Positions 6,342 to 7,206 of a stretch of DNA of 7,206 nucleotides are shown one piece after another (position 1 is the first letter of the stretch; every line of letters begins with the position of its first letter). The notes beneath the pieces are model-generated. The model saw nothing but the letters and a program-made list of their open reading frames with translations. It was not told the DNA's origin and did no database searches. The translations under genes were made by a program, and so were the position numbers. Source of the stretch: CAYREE01 sp964423225 (GTDB lineage: Archaea > Altiarchaeota > Altiarchaeia > IMC4 > SCGC-AAA252-I15); the NCBI GenBank assembly GCA_964423225.1, contig CAYREE010000115.1:1-7206 (forward strand), in the 5' to 3' direction.

Positions 6342-6493
6342 ATTCCGACCGGGGAAGATTCAGCATAAACCTAGAACGAAAGGCAGAGAAACTACGGCTT
6401 CCACTGGACGATGGTGAACTATATTCGTCAGGACAGATATCTGCGACAGGAGTGCAAATGATCGTTAGATTAAATCCTTAACCTATTTTTTTT
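6342..6493 (+). ncRNA. Candidate structured non-coding RNA, about 150 bases
   Basis: This stretch is visibly more GC-rich than its AT-rich surroundings, the usual sign of a structured RNA in such genomes. CCGGGGAAG (6349-6357) pairs with CTTCC (6398-6402) and CTGG (6404-6407), with one bulged A and one G-T pair. After an A-A mismatch, C6346-G6347 pairs with C6409-G6410, making 11 pairs in all. GACGA/TCGTC (6407-6411 with 6429-6433) forms an alternative or rearranged hairpin, and CAGATATCTG follows. A T8 tract (6486-6493) gives a natural end. The + strand also has an open frame of about 55 codons here without an early start codon, so a decayed gene is the main alternative. It matches no RNA family I recognise. 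Confidence 0.4.
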
Positions 6494-6516
6494 GTAATTA
6501 TATCTAAAGTAATTAC
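6494..6516. repeat. 7-bp perfect inverted repeat between convergent units
   Basis: GTAATTA (6494-6500) and TAATTAC (6510-6516) are exact inverted copies with a 9-base spacer, directly after the T8 tract and 19 bases beyond the lipoprotein stop. It may help end transcription from both sides, but it is AT-rich and weak. Confidence 0.3.
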
Positions 6517-6535
6517 CCCTCCAAATCTTCATTTT

Positions 6536-7123
6536 CTAGAACTGGCAGACTATCACGCATTGCATTGTGCATATCTGAGTGTCGGGATTATTTCTGCAAG
6601 CGGATTCACATTCATTAAAGGTTCCCCCATTTTTCTCACAGTCCTGTTTAGATATGTATTCACATTCTCTAGTGTCTTTAATCCAAGTTCCACTAAGGTC
6701 ACTACATAAGTCTGCATAGTTAATGGTTTCTGAATCTTTACATTCTCCTTTTGTCCAAGAATCGATTCCCGTCGAGCATGCCACACATCCTGTAGGATGG
6801 GTTTTTCCATCGCTTCCACATACCGGATCATATTCTCGAGTACATATCTTATTCTGCTTCTCCCTTGTTGTACACTCATGGATAATATTACATTCCCCCT
6901 CATATGCGATTTCAACATCGCTGGCCATGCACTTATTTCCATACGTCTTACCATCAGTACCACATACAGGGTTCCAGTCAGCAGTGCACATGCGCAGTGT
7001 AGATTCAGTGATTTGTATTGTCGATGAAGTTGTTTGTTCTTTCACCAGCTTCCCTGTCTCATTCAAACAACCACTATTAAAAACCATCATCATGATTATT
7101 CCAGTAAACAATATCTTTTCCAT
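6536..7123 (-). CDS. Kazal-domain cysteine-rich lipoprotein
   Basis: The protein has 195 residues. Residues 1-18 are a hydrophobic signal ending in FNSG before Cys19, a lipobox, so the mature protein should be lipid-anchored outside the cell. After a Thr/Ser-rich linker comes a first Kazal-like unit (46-78: CTADWNPVCGTDGKTYGNKC and a later Cys) with only four cysteines. A second unit (84-128: CTREYDPVCGSDGK and following) has all six. Residues 137-195 form another Cys-rich unit with eight cysteines, including NGGTFNECESACRNNP and a C-terminal CTMQCVIVC. Kazal domains inhibit serine proteases in animals. In prokaryotes they occur on surface proteins, where inhibition or adhesion has not been separated. 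It is a single gene with a BRE/TATA promoter and a GGTGA site, the latter fixing the start. The domain calls are secure; the function is not. Confidence 0.85.
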   Translation of the reverse strand: MEKILFTGIIMMMVFNSGCLNETGKLVKEQTTSSTIQITESTLRMCTADWNPVCGTDGKTYGNKCMASDVEIAYEGECNIIHECTTREKQNKICTREYDPVCGSDGKTHPTGCVACSTGIDSWTKGECKDSETINYADLCSDLSGTWIKDTRECEYISKQDCEKNGGTFNECESACRNNPDTQICTMQCVIVCQF

Positions 7124-7128
7124 CTACT

Positions 7129-7133
7129 TCACC
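7129..7133 (-). promoter_or_regulatory. Ribosome binding site of the Kazal lipoprotein
   Basis: GGTGA on the - strand, 5 bases from the ATG. It is the classic archaeal Shine-Dalgarno form and supports this start. Confidence 0.6.
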
Positions 7134-7177
7134 ATTCTCTGTTCACATATTTTATGATAGTAGTTTAAGAAGCCACC

Positions 7178-7189
7178 TATTTATTTCGG
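7178..7189 (-). promoter_or_regulatory. BRE plus TATA box of the Kazal lipoprotein
   Basis: On the - strand CCGAA runs into AATAAATA, a BRE-like element beside a TATA box. The predicted start near 7156 leaves a leader of about 33 bases that contains the GGTGA site. A second AT-rich box at 7146-7155 lies too close to the ATG to allow a leader with that site. Confidence 0.5.
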
Positions 7190-7206
7190 TTAAAAACGAA
7201 GAGTGG

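Noticed and set aside
6408..6450. Box C/D guide RNA within the candidate ncRNA
   Set aside because: ATGGTGA resembles a C box (RTGATGA) only loosely, and no properly placed CTGA D box is present.
2221..6480. Octamer AAATCCTT at 2222, 5122 and 6472, each near a tRNA-like or RNA end
   Set aside because: Three copies of a short AT-rich word in 7 kb can arise by chance, and no shared flanking sequence supports a function.
6307..6481. Small protein in the + strand open frame of about 55 codons
   Set aside because: There is no ATG, GTG or TTG until near its 3' end, and the opposite strand is equally open because the stretch is GC-richer. The coding evidence is weak.
1..7206. CRISPR array, transposase, integrase or insertion sequence
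   Set aside because: I saw no regularly spaced repeats and no recombinase-like protein on either strand. The shorter overlapping frames on opposite strands are shadows of the genes listed.

Overview
The window most resembles a chromosomal segment of an archaeon, probably from an uncultivated lineage. Four observations support this. AT-rich TATA-type boxes lie about 25-30 bases upstream of several start codons, which predicts leaderless or very short leaders. One box also carries a BRE-like CCGAA element and is followed by a GGTGA ribosome site. A tRNA-Asp-like sequence has the archaeal body and no encoded CCA. A Kazal-domain lipoprotein of a type I associate with archaeal metagenome genomes closes the window. 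The lineage cannot be fixed from this sequence, and the two left-hand genes would also be at home in bacteria.

Left block (1-2183, + strand): the truncated 3' part of a membrane-embedded spermidine-synthase-like protein, followed 33 bases later by a PflX-type radical SAM protein with a Tat signal. They look co-transcribed.

Middle block (2184-5133): two genes on the + strand, each with its own promoter: a divergent class I SAM methyltransferase-like protein and a 588-residue protein. I read the second as a guanidino-modifying (agmatine/arginine deiminase-like) enzyme with a long basic N-terminal extension and an internal Tat-like signal. The gaps around these genes hold fragments that look like tRNA 3' ends or T-arms, a repeated bipartite motif with inverted repeats, and finally an almost complete but damaged tRNA-Asp(GTC). 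This pattern suggests past insertion at tRNA-type sites, although no integrase or transposase is present.

Right block (5161-7206): a multi-pass GT-C-like glycosyltransferase and a Kazal-domain lipoprotein, both on the - strand. Between them is a more GC-rich stretch of about 150 bases with a strong upstream TATA box, an 11-pair stem at its predicted 5' end and a T8 tract at its 3' end. I call it a candidate structured non-coding RNA.

Functionally, four of the five largely complete proteins are either membrane or exported proteins or carry export-like signals, so cell-surface biology is the loose theme. No known named system can be assembled from these genes. The most unusual items are the deiminase-like protein, the candidate RNA, and the tRNA-derived scars around the middle block.
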